A stretch of 31,359 bases of DNA from an uncultured Muribaculaceae bacterium (GTDB taxonomy: Bacteria; Bacteroidota; Bacteroidia; Bacteroidales; Muribaculaceae): the NCBI GenBank assembly GCA_910584125.1, contig CAJTXU010000005.1, forward strand, positions 59,584 through 90,942. The letters are read 5' to 3'. Below the pieces are notes generated by a model. That model had not been told where the DNA came from. It made no database searches and saw only the letters and a list, made by a program, of their open reading frames with translations. Within the stretch, counting starts at the first letter, position 1. Each line of letters begins with the position of its first letter. This document shows, piece after piece, positions 30,850 through 31,359 of this stretch. Made by a program: the position numbers and the translations under genes.

Positions 30850-31359
30850 ATGATACTCAAGACAGTAAGAGGCTTCACGCCCAAAATGGGCCGCGACTGC
30901 TACATCGCCGACAACGCGGCCATCATCGGCGACGTCACCATGGGCGACGAGTGCAGCGTTTGGTTCGGCACCGTGCTCCGCGGAGACGTCAACACGATCA
31001 CCATCGGCGACCGCGTCAACATCCAGGACGGATCGGTGCTGCACACGCTCTACCAGAAATCGGTCATCGAGATCGGCAATGACGTCTCGATCGGCCACAA
31101 CGTGGTGATACACGGCGCCAAGATCCACGACTACGCGCTCATCGGCATGGGCGCCATCGTGATGGACGACGCCGAGGTCGGCGAGGGCGCGCTCGTCGCC
31201 GCCGGTTCGGTGGTGCTGAGCCGCACCAAGATCGGCCCCCACGAGATGTGGGCCGGGGCTCCGGCCAAGTTCATCAAGATGGTCGAGCCCGAGAAGGCTA
31301 AGGAGATGAACATCAAGATAGCCCGCAACTACCTGATGTATTCCCGCTGGTTCACCGAC
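30850..31359 (+). CDS. Gamma-class carbonic anhydrase family protein (3' end outside window)
   Basis: A left-handed beta-helix hexapeptide protein, 170 codons read without reaching a stop. The gamma-CA fingerprint is complete: R44 and D46 (VLRGDVNTI), Q59 (NIQDGSVLHT), and metal-ligand histidines H65, H83 and H88 (LHT, GHN, IHG). The family (YrdA/CaiE/PaaY-like) includes trimeric zinc or iron enzymes for CO2/bicarbonate exchange, but many members have unproven activity. The end of the window (NYLMYSRWFTD) is close to the usual C-terminus of about 170-180 residues, so little is missing. It probably shares the pepP transcript, as no promoter is seen in the 78-bp gap. Confidence 0.93.
   Translation, partial: MILKTVRGFTPKMGRDCYIADNAAIIGDVTMGDECSVWFGTVLRGDVNTITIGDRVNIQDGSVLHTLYQKSVIEIGNDVSIGHNVVIHGAKIHDYALIGMGAIVMDDAEVGEGALVAAGSVVLSRTKIGPHEMWAGAPAKFIKMVEPEKAKEMNIKIARNYLMYSRWFTD

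Noticed and set aside
29779..31242. 487-codon open frame on the minus strand opposite pepP and the carbonic anhydrase-like gene
   Set aside because: Composition is typical of an antisense shadow and it overlaps two clearly identified genes.

Overview
The window is a chromosomal segment of a Bacteroidota bacterium, most likely order Bacteroidales and possibly Muribaculaceae (the family is inferred). Four things point there. The ribosomal-protein cluster has the Bacteroidota layout: no tuf after fusA, secY-map-infA with no adk, and zinc-free L36, S14 and S4. Four promoters match the Bacteroides consensus (-33 TTTG, 19-20 nt, -7 TAnnTTTG). Translation starts are preceded by A-rich sequence rather than a Shine-Dalgarno box. 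Two large secreted proteins end in type IX secretion (T9SS)-like C-terminal domains. Coding DNA is GC-rich; spacers are AT-rich.

Layout. (1) 1-235: the 3' end of a cardiolipin synthase-like gene on the + strand, overlaid with an exact 55-bp direct repeat whose first copy starts at base 1. It converges on the ribosomal cluster at a strong bidirectional terminator. (2) 302-18679, all on the minus strand: a fused str + S10 + spc + alpha supercluster in transcription order rpsL-rpsG-fusA-rpsJ-rplC-rplD-rplW-rplB-rpsS-rplV-rpsC-rplP-rpmC-rpsQ-rplN-rplX-rplE-rpsN-rpsH-rplF-rplR-rpsE-rpmD-rplO-secY-map-infA-rpmJ-rpsM-rpsK-rpsD-rpoA-rplQ. A promoter lies at 18822-18853, with a possible internal one before rpsM. 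Most spacers are 2-50 nt, but five are long and structured (rpsG/rpsL, fusA/rpsJ, rplP/rpmC, rpsN/rpsH, rpsK/rpsD). (3) 18951-26594, minus strand: an M6-family metalloprotease followed by a 1532-residue multidomain surface protein, both with T9SS-like tails, apparently one transcription unit bounded by a promoter at 26777-26808 and a textbook terminator at 18872-18901. (4) 27076-28275, minus strand: a Bacteroidota-type GlmU-like protein. (5) 28981-31359, + strand: an aminopeptidase P (M24B) and a gamma-class carbonic anhydrase-like protein that runs off the window. GC-rich REP-like repeats occur between pepP and the carbonic anhydrase gene and also upstream of the GlmU-like gene.

Functionally, most of the window builds and feeds the translation machinery: r-proteins, EF-G, IF-1, RNAP alpha, SecY and methionine aminopeptidase. 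The second part is cell-envelope and secretion biology. No mobile element, CRISPR array, tRNA or rRNA gene was seen. I did not find a clearly new multi-gene system. The best leads are the structured intercistronic RNAs (candidate autoregulatory sites for S7 and S4), the M6 protease/giant surface protein pair, the REP-like repeat family, and the suspicious repeat at the window edge.
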